Positions 26,863-34,970 of a DNA stretch of 64,000 bases are shown one piece after another; position 1 is the first letter of the stretch; every line of letters starts with the position of its first letter. The stretch spans positions 62,001 to 126,000 of the forward strand of contig JBGSNQ010000022.1 of NCBI GenBank assembly GCA_041739525.1, read 5' to 3'. The position numbers were made by a program, and so were the translations under genes. The notes beneath the pieces were generated by a model. That model was given only the letters and a program-made list of their open reading frames with translations, searched no databases and was not told the DNA's origin. The stretch is from DATJGR01 sp041739525. GTDB lineage: Bacteria; Pseudomonadota; Gammaproteobacteria; Pseudomonadales; Azotimanducaceae.

Positions 26863-27162
26863 TCAGCCTTGCTTCTTGACCTCGATATAGCTGTGTACCG
26901 CTTTGACGCCTTGAATCGACTTAGCGGCATCGACGGCATTGTCCGCCAGGGACTGGGAATCGACCGTGCCACTCAGCCACACCTCGCCTTTCTTGTCGGT
27001 CGCCACCTCGACGTTGTTCATCTTGTCCGCCGTAAGCTTTTCCTTCACTTTGGCGGTGATCGGGGAATCGTTGACGAGTGGCGCCGCCGAATCCGTCGCA
27101 GCAATTGCGAGTGGTACGAGCGATGCGCCGAGGATGAGCAAACCCGCAATGCGAAGTTTCAT
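26863..27162 (-). CDS. periplasmic BON-domain protein
   Basis: 99 residues from the ATG at 27162 (frame open to 27279). A cleavable signal peptide (LRIAGLLILGASLVPLAIAA) without lipobox cysteine is followed by one BON domain: NDSPITAKVKEKLTADKM, VATDKKGEVWLSGTVDSQ and IQGVKAVHSYIEVKKQG. An OsmY-like soluble periplasmic stress protein is the likely role. It differs from the lipoprotein BON gene at 9767. Confidence 0.9.
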   Translation of the reverse strand: MKLRIAGLLILGASLVPLAIAATDSAAPLVNDSPITAKVKEKLTADKMNNVEVATDKKGEVWLSGTVDSQSLADNAVDAAKSIQGVKAVHSYIEVKKQG

Positions 27163-27353
27163 GACATGTGTCCGTTCGTTTTGAGTCGTACCATTCTTTG
27201 TCGCAATCGTGTCGCGAAGAAGTCGCATTGCGCCGCGGCGTGGCGTGGGAATCGTCCTAGGGGGCGCGTAGCGGTTCACATCGTGAAGTTGCGCCGCAAG
27301 AAAGCGAGCGTCGCGGCACTCCAGGAATGTTGGGTGCCGCGACAGACAGAGGA

Positions 27354-27875
27354 TCAGCGATAGATGTCTCGAGCCCGATTTTCCTTCCAGGCCTGTTCCA
27401 CGTACGCAGCGTCTTCGTCGTTGCGGGGACGAACGCCCATCAGGATGCCACCGTTGCGCACGGCCTCGTCATACCGCTTCACGCGCTCTTCGGGCATGTT
27501 CCAGCCGACCAATGCACCGACAAGACCGCCCGTTGCCGCACCGGCGCCGGCGCCTGCGAGCGCGGCGGCCAGAGGACCCGCGATCACGAGACCCAGTCCG
27601 GGTATCACCAGGTTGCTGCCAACAGCCGCTACCGCGGCCGCAATTGCACCCACCGTGCCGCCGATTGCGCCGCCGACACCGGCACCTTCTGCTGCCTTGT
27701 TACCGAGTTCGGTCTCGGTGCGCTCGCCTGCAAAGTGGCGCTTCTTCGTGTCCTCAGACATGACGAGGTTGATGTCGTCTGTCGTATAGCCGCGGCTCGA
27801 CAGTGTGCTGTAGCCTTTTTCCGCGCTTTCACGATCTGGAAATACTCCAGTGACCAAGGGTTGTTGCTTATCCAT
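27354..27875 (-). CDS. YflT/general-stress-type protein with glycine-zipper membrane segment
   Basis: 173 residues. The N-terminus (LVTGVFPDRESAEKGYSTLS, SRGYTTDDINLVMSEDT) matches the YflT/GSP17M heat-induced stress domain. A long glycine/alanine-rich hydrophobic stretch follows (about 66-125, GVGGAIGGTVGAIAAAVAAV), typical of glycine-zipper membrane association. The end (YDEAVRNGGILMGVRPRNDE) resembles the domain's repeated strand. A 7-bp inverted repeat lies 61 bp upstream of the start. Confidence 0.8.
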   Translation of the reverse strand: MDKQQPLVTGVFPDRESAEKGYSTLSSRGYTTDDINLVMSEDTKKRHFAGERTETELGNKAAEGAGVGGAIGGTVGAIAAAVAAVGSNLVIPGLGLVIAGPLAAALAGAGAGAATGGLVGALVGWNMPEERVKRYDEAVRNGGILMGVRPRNDEDAAYVEQAWKENRARDIYR

Positions 27876-27935
27876 GTCGTCTCCGTTTATCAGTGATTAG
27901 TTCTGCAAGTAATTCAATCCGAGAGCGGACTCACG

Positions 27936-27951
27936 TCTGTATACATACAGA
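27936..27951. promoter_or_regulatory. inverted repeat TCTGTAT-AC-ATACAGA, possible operator
   Basis: Perfect 7-bp arms separated by two bases, 61 bp upstream of the YflT-like gene. The size suits a dimeric repressor site. The CTGT and ACAG ends are six bases apart rather than the eight of the E. coli LexA box. Confidence 0.4.
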
Positions 27952-28069
27952 TGAGCTAGCTTGAAGTGCAGCGCGGGCGCGCGTGTGGGACTCAGCCCCG
28001 GAACAATTCGACTGCGTCGCGCTACTGCGCGTGGGACCCTGCCTACGTCGACATTCGGAGAAATGGGGA

Positions 28070-28246
28070 ATGTATGTTTTGCGGAACGGTGCGATAAAAC
28101 TCTACGCGGTTGGAATGAGCAGTGTGTTCTTTGGAGCGTGGCTTGCAGACCTCACGGGCTCGATGGTTCCGCTCGCGTTGAGTGCTTCCGCATCTCTGAT
28201 GTGTACGGTGCCTCTCGTCAAAGCGATATGGACGAGAACACTCTGA
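28070..28246 (+). CDS. small hypothetical membrane protein, 58 aa
   Basis: From the ATG at 28070 (GGAG upstream): MYVLRNGAIKLYAVGMSSVF, then GAWLADLTGSMVPLALSASA, ending PLVKAIWTRTL. Two hydrophobic segments are plausible. An earlier in-frame start (27983) adds cysteine-rich sequence that looks non-coding. No family recognised. Confidence 0.4.
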   Translation: MYVLRNGAIKLYAVGMSSVFFGAWLADLTGSMVPLALSASASLMCTVPLVKAIWTRTL

Positions 28247-28372
28247 AGTTTCGCTAACCAGCCGGCGAAAAGCGATGCGCCGATAGCGAGCCTGATCGGC
28301 TCGAAGCGCGTCTGCTGCAGTTTTCCTTTTCGTCTGGGGTCTCGTGCGCGCGCGCAAATCTGGAGCCGGGGC

Positions 28373-29920
28373 GTGTTGATATTCGAAACCGTCCTTGCGC
28401 TGCTGCTCGGCGCAACGGTGTTGTCGGCCGTCGCAACCCGTGTGGGCGTTCCGTATCCCACGCTCCTTGCGTTGGGCGGAGTGGCAGTGGCCTTCATCCC
28501 CGGGGCGCCAAAGCTCGATCTGCCGCCGGACCTGATCCTCGCGCTGTTCGTGGCCCCAATCCTTCTCGATGCCGCACACAGAGCATCGTTACGCGATCTT
28601 CGCGACGCGTGGCGCCCGGTTGCATTCCTGGCGCTGGCGGCCGTTGCGTTGACGACCGCTGCAGTGGCGTTCGCTGCAAGACAGATTTTCCCCGACCTTC
28701 CCTGGGCCGCGGCGATCGCGCTTGGCGCTCTGCTGTCACCGCCCGATGCAGTCGCGGCTCTGGCAGTTCTGCGTCAGGTCAATCCACCGCATCGCATACG
28801 CAAGGTTCTGGAAGGAGAGAGTTTGCTGAACGATGCCAGCGCGCTGTTGATCTACAAGTTGGCCGTGGCGGCTGTTGCCATAGGCTCGTTCAGCACCTCG
28901 GGAGCGTTATCGGCATTCGTCCTGGTGTTCTTCGGCAGTGTTGCCGTGGGTTGGGTGTTGGCGTGGGTGCCGCTCTTGCAGACCCGCTTCGTTGAGGACG
29001 CCGCCACATCCGTGATCCTGCAATTCGTAATGACGTTCGGCGTATGGCTCCTTGCGGAGCGACTCGGACTGTCCGGCGTCGTCACCATCGTCGTATTCGG
29101 CTTGACGGTCGCGCGCCGCACATCGGGCTCGATGTCGCCTCGCGTTAGAGTGTCGTCGTTCGCTATCTGGGACGCGGCGACGGCGGTATTGAACACTCTC
29201 GCGTTCACTCTGATTGGCCTGCAGACGCGTCCCATCCTCGAAGCCCTGGAGGAGAGCGAGCGACTCCATAAGCTTGGTGCGGCTCTCACAATTCTCGCCA
29301 TCGTCATCGGCGTGCGATTCGTGTGGGTGCTCGCCTACCACACCGTTGCACAGGCGAAAGGCAGCAGCGTGTTCCGCACAGACACCTCGTCGAAGTTGCC
29401 GCACTCGTTGAAAGGGGCGGTGGTGATCGGGTGGTCTGGCATGCGTGGCATCGTCACACTCGCAGCAGCGTTGGCGTTGCCGACGGCGTTTCCGTACCAC
29501 GACTTCATTCTGCTCACGGCGTTTGTGGTGGTGCTGGGAACATTGGTTCTGCAGGGACTCACGCTGCAGCCGCTCCTCCGCTTTCTCCGTTTGCCTGCAG
29601 ACACGGTGGTGGAGGATGAAATCGCTGTCGCAAGGAACGCGGCACTGAAGGCCGCCATCGTCGAGTTGGAGAAAGACAGTGCGTCCCCAGCCGCGCAGCG
29701 GCTCAAGAAGGAGTATGAAGCAGCGCTGGTGCACACCAGACGCGGTCAAGACCCGCACGACTCAGCGGACAATACGCTACGCCGCCAGGTGCTGAGGAAA
29801 TCGCGGCAAGCACTCGATGAACTTCGCGGCAGTGGGGAGATAGGTGACGACGCTTATCGGCTCGTCGAGGAAGAACTCGATTGGCTCGATCTGAGCGCGC
29901 GGCCTTCGCCGCCAACCTGA
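28373..29920 (+). CDS. CPA1-family Na+/H+ antiporter
   Basis: 515 residues from GTG 28373. About twelve transmembrane helices include the CPA1 core: LFVAPILLDAAHRASLRDLR, ALGALLSPPDAVAALAVLRQ, then the ion-binding motif LEGESLLNDASALLIYKLAV, and WSGMRGIVTLAAALALP. The C-terminal ~100 residues form a charged cytoplasmic helix. It exchanges Na+ or K+ for protons and contributes to pH and osmotic tolerance. Convergent with gspD. Confidence 0.92.
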   Translation: MLIFETVLALLLGATVLSAVATRVGVPYPTLLALGGVAVAFIPGAPKLDLPPDLILALFVAPILLDAAHRASLRDLRDAWRPVAFLALAAVALTTAAVAFAARQIFPDLPWAAAIALGALLSPPDAVAALAVLRQVNPPHRIRKVLEGESLLNDASALLIYKLAVAAVAIGSFSTSGALSAFVLVFFGSVAVGWVLAWVPLLQTRFVEDAATSVILQFVMTFGVWLLAERLGLSGVVTIVVFGLTVARRTSGSMSPRVRVSSFAIWDAATAVLNTLAFTLIGLQTRPILEALEESERLHKLGAALTILAIVIGVRFVWVLAYHTVAQAKGSSVFRTDTSSKLPHSLKGAVVIGWSGMRGIVTLAAALALPTAFPYHDFILLTAFVVVLGTLVLQGLTLQPLLRFLRLPADTVVEDEIAVARNAALKAAIVELEKDSASPAAQRLKKEYEAALVHTRRGQDPHDSADNTLRRQVLRKSRQALDELRGSGEIGDDAYRLVEEELDWLDLSARPSPPT

Positions 29921-29970
29921 CCCCTTCGTGCGTTGATCTTTAACGCCAGAGGAGGATTGCGTCAGCCGAA

Positions 29971-31947
29971 CTACTGCTGGCGGCCACGATAGATCGACTC
30001 GATAGGAGGAAGGCTTGTCGATGCCGACTGTTCGTCGGTCGATTTGATGGCGACCTCCCACACCTGTTCGTACTTGCGGTTCGTTGCCTCGGAAACCTGC
30101 TCCGATGTGCGCAGGACAGTTGGCCGTAGAAACACCAGCAAGCTCCGCTTGGTGCGTTGCTCTTCGACGTTCTGAAAGAGTTTTCCGAGAAATGGGATAT
30201 CGCCGAGCAGGGGAACTTTCTTCTTTGCGTCCTGGACGTCGTCTTCGATCAGGCCCCCCAGCACGATCGTCTCTTTGTCTTCGGCGAGCACCGTCGTCTT
30301 GATCTGCCGTTTGTTCGTGACAACGTCTGAGACGCTACCCGAGGACACCTCCGCCAACGACGCCAGCACGATGCTGGAAACTTCCTGAGCGATCTCGAGC
30401 CGCACAGACGCGCCGTCGTGTACGTGTGGAGTCACAGTAAGTTCTACGCCGACGTCCTTGCGCTGGATTGTCGTGAACGGATTGTCGGATCCACTTGCAC
30501 TCGTCGTGTACGTGCCCGTCTTGAACGGCACTTCCTGGCCGACGAGGATCTTCGCCTCCCGGTTGTCCATCGTCAGGATGCTTGGGGTCGACAGCAGGTT
30601 CGCTGCGCTGCTGGTGGCGATTGCTTGAAGCACCGCCGCGAATGAAAGTCCGTTCGAGTTGAGCTTCCCAACTGCGATGCCCGGGGAAGAAAGCGCGCTC
30701 ACCGCGCTGACGGGGTTACCGTCGCTGTCAACACCCTGCAGGGCTTCGACGAGCGTGGAGATCGAAGAACTCAGTGCGGTACTCACGAGCGGCACCGAGT
30801 CGCCCCCGGTATCGACTGCCGCGAAGTCCACGCCGTAGTTCAGACTATTGTCCAACGAAATCTCGACGATCGCTGCTTCGATGAGTACTTGCGCACGCCG
30901 GGCATCGAGGCCGTGAACGATCTCCATGATCTCGCTCATCTCGGTCGGGTCAGCCCGAACGATCACGGCGTTCAACGTCTCGTCGGCCTGGATGTTCAGC
31001 TTGGTCGGGGATGCCGAACCGACGCTGACGCTCGTACCCGTGCCACTCACACTTCCACCCGCAGCCGCGCCGGTCAGCAAGGAGCGGAGAATCTCGGCGA
31101 CGTTCTTCGCATCGGCGTGTGACAGTGGAATGACTTGGGTTGCCCCGGCCGCGCTGGCCGGCTGGTCGAGTTCGCTGATCAGCCTCTGGATTTCCGCGAG
31201 CGGCCGCGTCTTGCCACGCAGCACGAGGCTGTTGTTGCGTTCGTTCGCGATGATCTGAATGCTCTGAGGACCCTTCGCGGAAGAACCGAGTTGCTCGGGC
31301 GCGAGCTTCTGCAACAACTCGACGACGTTGCCGACCCACGCATCCTTCAATGGCACCACTACCACGCGCTCATCGCCTGGGACGTCGATCCGTTCGATCA
31401 GCTTCATCAGGCGCACCACGTTTTCGGCGTGGTCGCTGATGATGACGACGTTCGGGTTCGAGATCGCGGCGATGTTGCCGTATTGCGGGATCATGGGTCG
31501 CAGCGTTTTGACCAACTCGTTCGAGTCGACGTACTGCGCCGCGATTACGCGTGTGACGAGTTCTTCACCCGCGACCTCATTCGCATCGTCGAGCGGATTG
31601 CCGCTTTGCTTTGCGAGGGTCTGCTGCTGTATCCGAACGACGCCGGTGGTTTCGATCGCGGCGAATCCATGTACCCGCAAGACGGATAAAAACAGATCGT
31701 AAACATCGTGTTCGTTAAGACTCGTGTTGGAGAGCACCGTGACTTTACCCTTCACGCGCGGGTCGACGACGAAGGTTTTGCCGGTAATGGCAGCGATCTG
31801 CGAGACGAATTCGTTGATGTCGGCGTTCTTGAGATTGATCTTCCAGGTCTGTTCCTGTGCGAACGCACTGTTCGCAAGTACCAGCATTGCGAAGAGGCGC
31901 AGGATACGCAGCCGGCCACGTAGGTGAATCAACTCGATTGACTGCAT
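29971..31947 (-). CDS. gspD: type II secretion secretin GspD
   Basis: 658 residues. A signal peptide (LRLFAMLVLANSAFA) precedes the N0 domain (WKINLKNADINEFVSQIAAI), the N1-N3 repeats (VTRVIAAQYVDSNELVKTLR; RVVVVPLKDAWVGNVVELLQ; ATQVIPLSHADAKNVAEILR) and the secretin core (RRAQVLIEAAIVEISLDNSL; ILVGQEVPFKTGTYTT; VGVELTVTPHVHDG; KETIVLGGLIEDD; PLLGDIPFLGKLF). It forms the outer-membrane channel of type II secretion. None of the other gsp genes is within the window. A phased-repeat motif sits 70 bp upstream of its start. Confidence 0.94.
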   Translation of the reverse strand: MQSIELIHLRGRLRILRLFAMLVLANSAFAQEQTWKINLKNADINEFVSQIAAITGKTFVVDPRVKGKVTVLSNTSLNEHDVYDLFLSVLRVHGFAAIETTGVVRIQQQTLAKQSGNPLDDANEVAGEELVTRVIAAQYVDSNELVKTLRPMIPQYGNIAAISNPNVVIISDHAENVVRLMKLIERIDVPGDERVVVVPLKDAWVGNVVELLQKLAPEQLGSSAKGPQSIQIIANERNNSLVLRGKTRPLAEIQRLISELDQPASAAGATQVIPLSHADAKNVAEILRSLLTGAAAGGSVSGTGTSVSVGSASPTKLNIQADETLNAVIVRADPTEMSEIMEIVHGLDARRAQVLIEAAIVEISLDNSLNYGVDFAAVDTGGDSVPLVSTALSSSISTLVEALQGVDSDGNPVSAVSALSSPGIAVGKLNSNGLSFAAVLQAIATSSAANLLSTPSILTMDNREAKILVGQEVPFKTGTYTTSASGSDNPFTTIQRKDVGVELTVTPHVHDGASVRLEIAQEVSSIVLASLAEVSSGSVSDVVTNKRQIKTTVLAEDKETIVLGGLIEDDVQDAKKKVPLLGDIPFLGKLFQNVEEQRTKRSLLVFLRPTVLRTSEQVSEATNRKYEQVWEVAIKSTDEQSASTSLPPIESIYRGRQQ

Positions 31948-32017
31948 CGTAGGTACTTCAACGAGGCGGTTGTGAAGGTGACGTGGCTGGGGCAGTTCAA
32001 CACGAGGCCGCTCGCGC

Positions 32018-32053
32018 GTCTGTCAAGTTGCGAAAAGTTGTTTCAAGAATTGT
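32018..32053 (-). promoter_or_regulatory. 36-bp phased-repeat motif, copy 1 (upstream of gspD)
   Basis: Read toward gspD it contains ACAATTCTTGA and AACTTGACAGAC, with the two CTTGA boxes exactly 20 bp apart (complements at 32043-32047 and 32023-32027). The same arrangement occurs at 34307-34342 and 37989-38024. It also lies in the divergent gap before the response-regulator gene. Confidence 0.6.
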
Positions 32054-32215
32054 CCGCCGGACGTGAGGTCGCGCTCTCGCGACTATCGCGTCGCACTGAA
32101 CGACTCGAGCCCCAACTTCATACTTCTTCACATATTTCATGCGCTCGCGCGTCAACGCGAGACGGATTCCCGTCGTTCAATCGTAGAAGTGGAGGCTTGG
32201 ATCGCAGGAAGAACG

Positions 32216-32887
32216 ATGAAAGTGCTGATGGTGGACGACGATCGGACCCTGTGTGACCTCGTCAGCGCATATCTGCGCAACGTCGGAATCGACGTCGCCT
32301 GCGCGTATGACGGCCCGCAGGCACTTCGGATCCAGTCCGAGCAGCCGGTCGATATCGTTCTTCTCGACGTGATGCTGCCAAGGGTCGATGGCTTTGAGGT
32401 CTTGGCGCGCGTTCGTCGGATCTCGGACGTGCCCGTGATCATGCTGTCGGCAAAAGGCGAGGAAACAGATCGAGTTCGCGGGCTCGAATCAGGCGCCGAC
32501 GACTATCTTCCCAAACCCTTCGGTTCCAAGGAGTTGCTGGCACGCATGCGTGCACTACTTCGGCGAGCGAAGATCGGCGTCGACTGTTCGAGCCTGGAGC
32601 TAGGCGATCTGCGGCTCGATGTATCTCGCAGCGAAGCTACCGTTGCGAAGGAAACGATCGCATTGACGAGCGTCGAATCCGCCGTACTGAAACTGCTCTG
32701 CGAGCGCGCCGGGCGACCTGTTACACGTGTGCACCTCTATCGCGTCGTGTTCAATCGGGATTGCCTGCCGTTCGATCGAAGTCTCGATACCCATGTCAGT
32801 AATCTCAGACGCAAGCTCGGTGTGAAACTGGACGGTGGCGCGCGCATTCAGGCCGTGCGTGGAATCGGCTATCAGTACATTCCGTGA
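32216..32887 (+). CDS. OmpR/CpxR-type response regulator
   Basis: 223 residues from the ATG at 32216 (AGGAAG upstream). The receiver domain has acidic pocket DDD at 7-9, phospho-acceptor Asp51 in LLDVMLPRVDGFE, and SAKGEETD with the conserved Lys. The C-terminal winged helix (about 130-223) reads IALTSVESAVLKLLCERAGR, then DRSLDTHVSNLRRKLG and RIQAVRGIGYQYIP. Its stop overlaps the kinase start by four bases (GTGA). It probably controls genes carrying the adjacent phased-repeat motif. Confidence 0.93.
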   Translation: MKVLMVDDDRTLCDLVSAYLRNVGIDVACAYDGPQALRIQSEQPVDIVLLDVMLPRVDGFEVLARVRRISDVPVIMLSAKGEETDRVRGLESGADDYLPKPFGSKELLARMRALLRRAKIGVDCSSLELGDLRLDVSRSEATVAKETIALTSVESAVLKLLCERAGRPVTRVHLYRVVFNRDCLPFDRSLDTHVSNLRRKLGVKLDGGARIQAVRGIGYQYIP

Positions 32888-34317
32888 AGAGTCGCCTGTT
32901 CTGGAAGATCTGGTTGTCTCTGTCGTTGGTGATCGTGTTGGTCTATGCAGTGACGTTCGTCATTGCCGATCAGCTTCGAAGGCTTCGCATGGTTGCCGAT
33001 CCGATGGTGAACGCCGACCACCTGCTGCACGACGCGGAGACGGTAGCCGCAAGCGGCGGTGACCTGCGGGCGTGGTTGAGCAGCAACTCGAGGAACCGAT
33101 TCGGAACGCTGTATCTGCTGGATGCGTTTGGTTCGGATCTCAACCATCGCGAACTTCCGGGACCTATCCGCGACTGGATCAACCGTGACGGCCAGCGACA
33201 CGTAGCCGGGCCGATCATTGAAGGCGCAGCATCGCCTCGACTTGCTTTCGTGCGTACGCTGCAGGTACCCGGCAACGATCGGCCCTACACGTTCCTGTTG
33301 CTTCCCAGCGCGCCCGCCGGCCCCTTCCCGCCGTTCCTGCTGCCGTTGACCCAAGTGCTCATCGGCGTCGGAATCGTCATGAGCGGGTTGGTTGGGTGGG
33401 GACTCGCACGGCACGTGACGAACCCGATCCGCAAACTGCACCTGGCCAGCGAACGGATTGCGGAGGGTGATTTCTCCGGGAGGGTCGTTGACGCAATTGG
33501 TCGCCGCCGAGATGAAATCGGTGTTCTCGCGGAACGATTCGACCTCATGACCCAGCGCGTCCAAGGATTCCTCGAACGCGACCGCACACTCCTGCGCGAC
33601 GTATCGCACGAGTTGCGCTCGCCGATGGCGCGAATTCAAGTTGCGTGCGACCTCATTCGCCAACGGCTCGAGAGCTCGGCGCCGGTCGAACTCGACCGTA
33701 TCGAGAAAGAGCTTGGCGACCTCGATAGTCTGGTCGAGGAAGTGCTGTTGCTCTCTCGCGTGAGCACTGCAACCAACGTTTTTACTGTGTCGGTGGTCGA
33801 CGTCGTCGAACTGCTCGAGCGAATCGTCAACGACGCCGATTTTGAAGCCACCCGCACGGACTGCTGTGTGCGCCTGTCAACCAATGTGCCGCAAGCACGT
33901 ATTCGTATCGATCCGGTACTCGCGGCGCGCGCTCTCGAAAACGTGGTCAGGAACGCGCTTCGGTATACACGCAACGGCACAACGATCGATGTTGTCGTGA
34001 CAGCGGATTCAGAGTCAGACCGTGTACGAATCAGCGTCCGGGACCAGGGTGACGGGGTACCCGACGCGGCCCTAGCGCTCATTTTTGAACCCTTCGTCCG
34101 CGTGGATAGTGCGCGCACACCCGCTACCGGCGGACACGGCATCGGGTTGGCACTGACGAAGCGCATCGTCACCTCCCATGGCGGCATCGTCACTGCACGG
34201 AATCACTCAACCAGAGGGCTGATCGTGGATATCGAGTGGCCATTGATTGAGATCGACTTCGTTGCACCGACGTCCAATGCACTACCTACGGAAGCGATGC
34301 GGCCTCACAATTCTTGA
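32884..34317 (+). CDS. CpxA-type sensor histidine kinase
   Basis: 477 residues from GTG 32884. A first membrane helix (WLSLSLVIVLVYAVTFVI), a periplasmic domain (about 35-140), a second helix (LTQVLIGVGIVMSGLVGWGL), HAMP (NPIRKLHLASERIAEGDFSG), then the phospho-acceptor His242 in RDVSHELRSPMARIQ and an ATPase domain with ENVVRNALRYTRNG, DQGDGVPD and GGHGIGLALTKRI. It is translationally coupled to the regulator. Its last codons and stop lie inside copy 2 of the phased-repeat motif. Confidence 0.93.
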   Translation: MKSRLFWKIWLSLSLVIVLVYAVTFVIADQLRRLRMVADPMVNADHLLHDAETVAASGGDLRAWLSSNSRNRFGTLYLLDAFGSDLNHRELPGPIRDWINRDGQRHVAGPIIEGAASPRLAFVRTLQVPGNDRPYTFLLLPSAPAGPFPPFLLPLTQVLIGVGIVMSGLVGWGLARHVTNPIRKLHLASERIAEGDFSGRVVDAIGRRRDEIGVLAERFDLMTQRVQGFLERDRTLLRDVSHELRSPMARIQVACDLIRQRLESSAPVELDRIEKELGDLDSLVEEVLLLSRVSTATNVFTVSVVDVVELLERIVNDADFEATRTDCCVRLSTNVPQARIRIDPVLAARALENVVRNALRYTRNGTTIDVVVTADSESDRVRISVRDQGDGVPDAALALIFEPFVRVDSARTPATGGHGIGLALTKRIVTSHGGIVTARNHSTRGLIVDIEWPLIEIDFVAPTSNALPTEAMRPHNS

Positions 34318-34342
34318 CCGATGTTCAACTAACTTGACAGAC
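34307..34342 (+). promoter_or_regulatory. 36-bp phased-repeat motif, copy 2 (after the kinase, before the truncated DUF4397 gene)
   Basis: CTTGA at 34313-34317, GTTCA at 34323-34327 and CTTGA at 34333-34337 are spaced by exactly 10 bp each, flanked by ACAATT and CAGAC. It includes the kinase stop codon and lies 114 bp before GTG 34457. Confidence 0.6.
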
Positions 34343-34456
34343 AGCTAGCGCTCACAGGCATCCAATAGTTGCCGCGACTCAACAGACGGCTGTCAACGTG
34401 GATACCATTGGTCACAAGAAAAGCGGGGGCTCGGGCTCCGTATCGAGCACGACATA

Positions 34457-34867
34457 GTGCTTGTGCTCTCGGAATTTCGATTCGTCGTCCTCCTGCTCGG
34501 TCTCGCTACGTTTTCGGGGTCTGATGCCAGCAACGGCGACCGCAGCAATATCGCCTCGTTCCGCGTGGTCAATGTGATTCCAAATTCGCCGACCCTATCG
34601 ACAACACTCGACTCGATTTCCATCGGCGACGTTTCGTACGGTCAAGCAACGGCGCTGAGAAACGTCGCGCCAGGCGACTATTCGTTGACAGTCAGCTACG
34701 TCAAACCGAGTGGCGCTATGGTCAAGACCGTAGACGCGGCTCCCATCACGATACGCGCCAATGAGGAAACGTCGGTCTTCCTAATGGGCCTAATCGGATC
34801 GACGATCCTCAAGGTCGTCACGAAGGTGGACCCCGAGATGACGGCGGCATCGACCACGACACTCTGA
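34457..34867 (+). pseudogene. truncated paralog of the DUF4397-like lipoproteins
   Basis: 136 residues from GTG 34457. SFRVVNVIPNSPTLSTTLDS, YGQATALRNVAPGDYSLTVS and TSVFLMGLIGSTILKVVTKV align with the N-terminal ~150 residues of the protein at 36426-37772 (RIVNLIPDSPTLTATLGSD; DPTDYSLTVS-like stretch; TTVFLVGPLESTTLKMV). It stops where the paralog begins its second domain, and the signal sequence lacks a lipobox cysteine (ATFSGSDA). It could be a secreted single-domain version but truncation is likelier. Confidence 0.65.
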
Positions 34868-34970
34868 CGACTGATCCGAGCGGGACCGCGCCTAAACCTG
34901 CCCGCGACAATCTGGGGTCGCTAGCACCGGTATGTGCGCGTTTTCGACTCCGACCGAACACGCGTCCTCT

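Noticed and set aside
27936..27951. LexA box
   Set aside because: The CTGT and ACAG half sites are separated by six bases rather than eight, and no SOS gene is adjacent.
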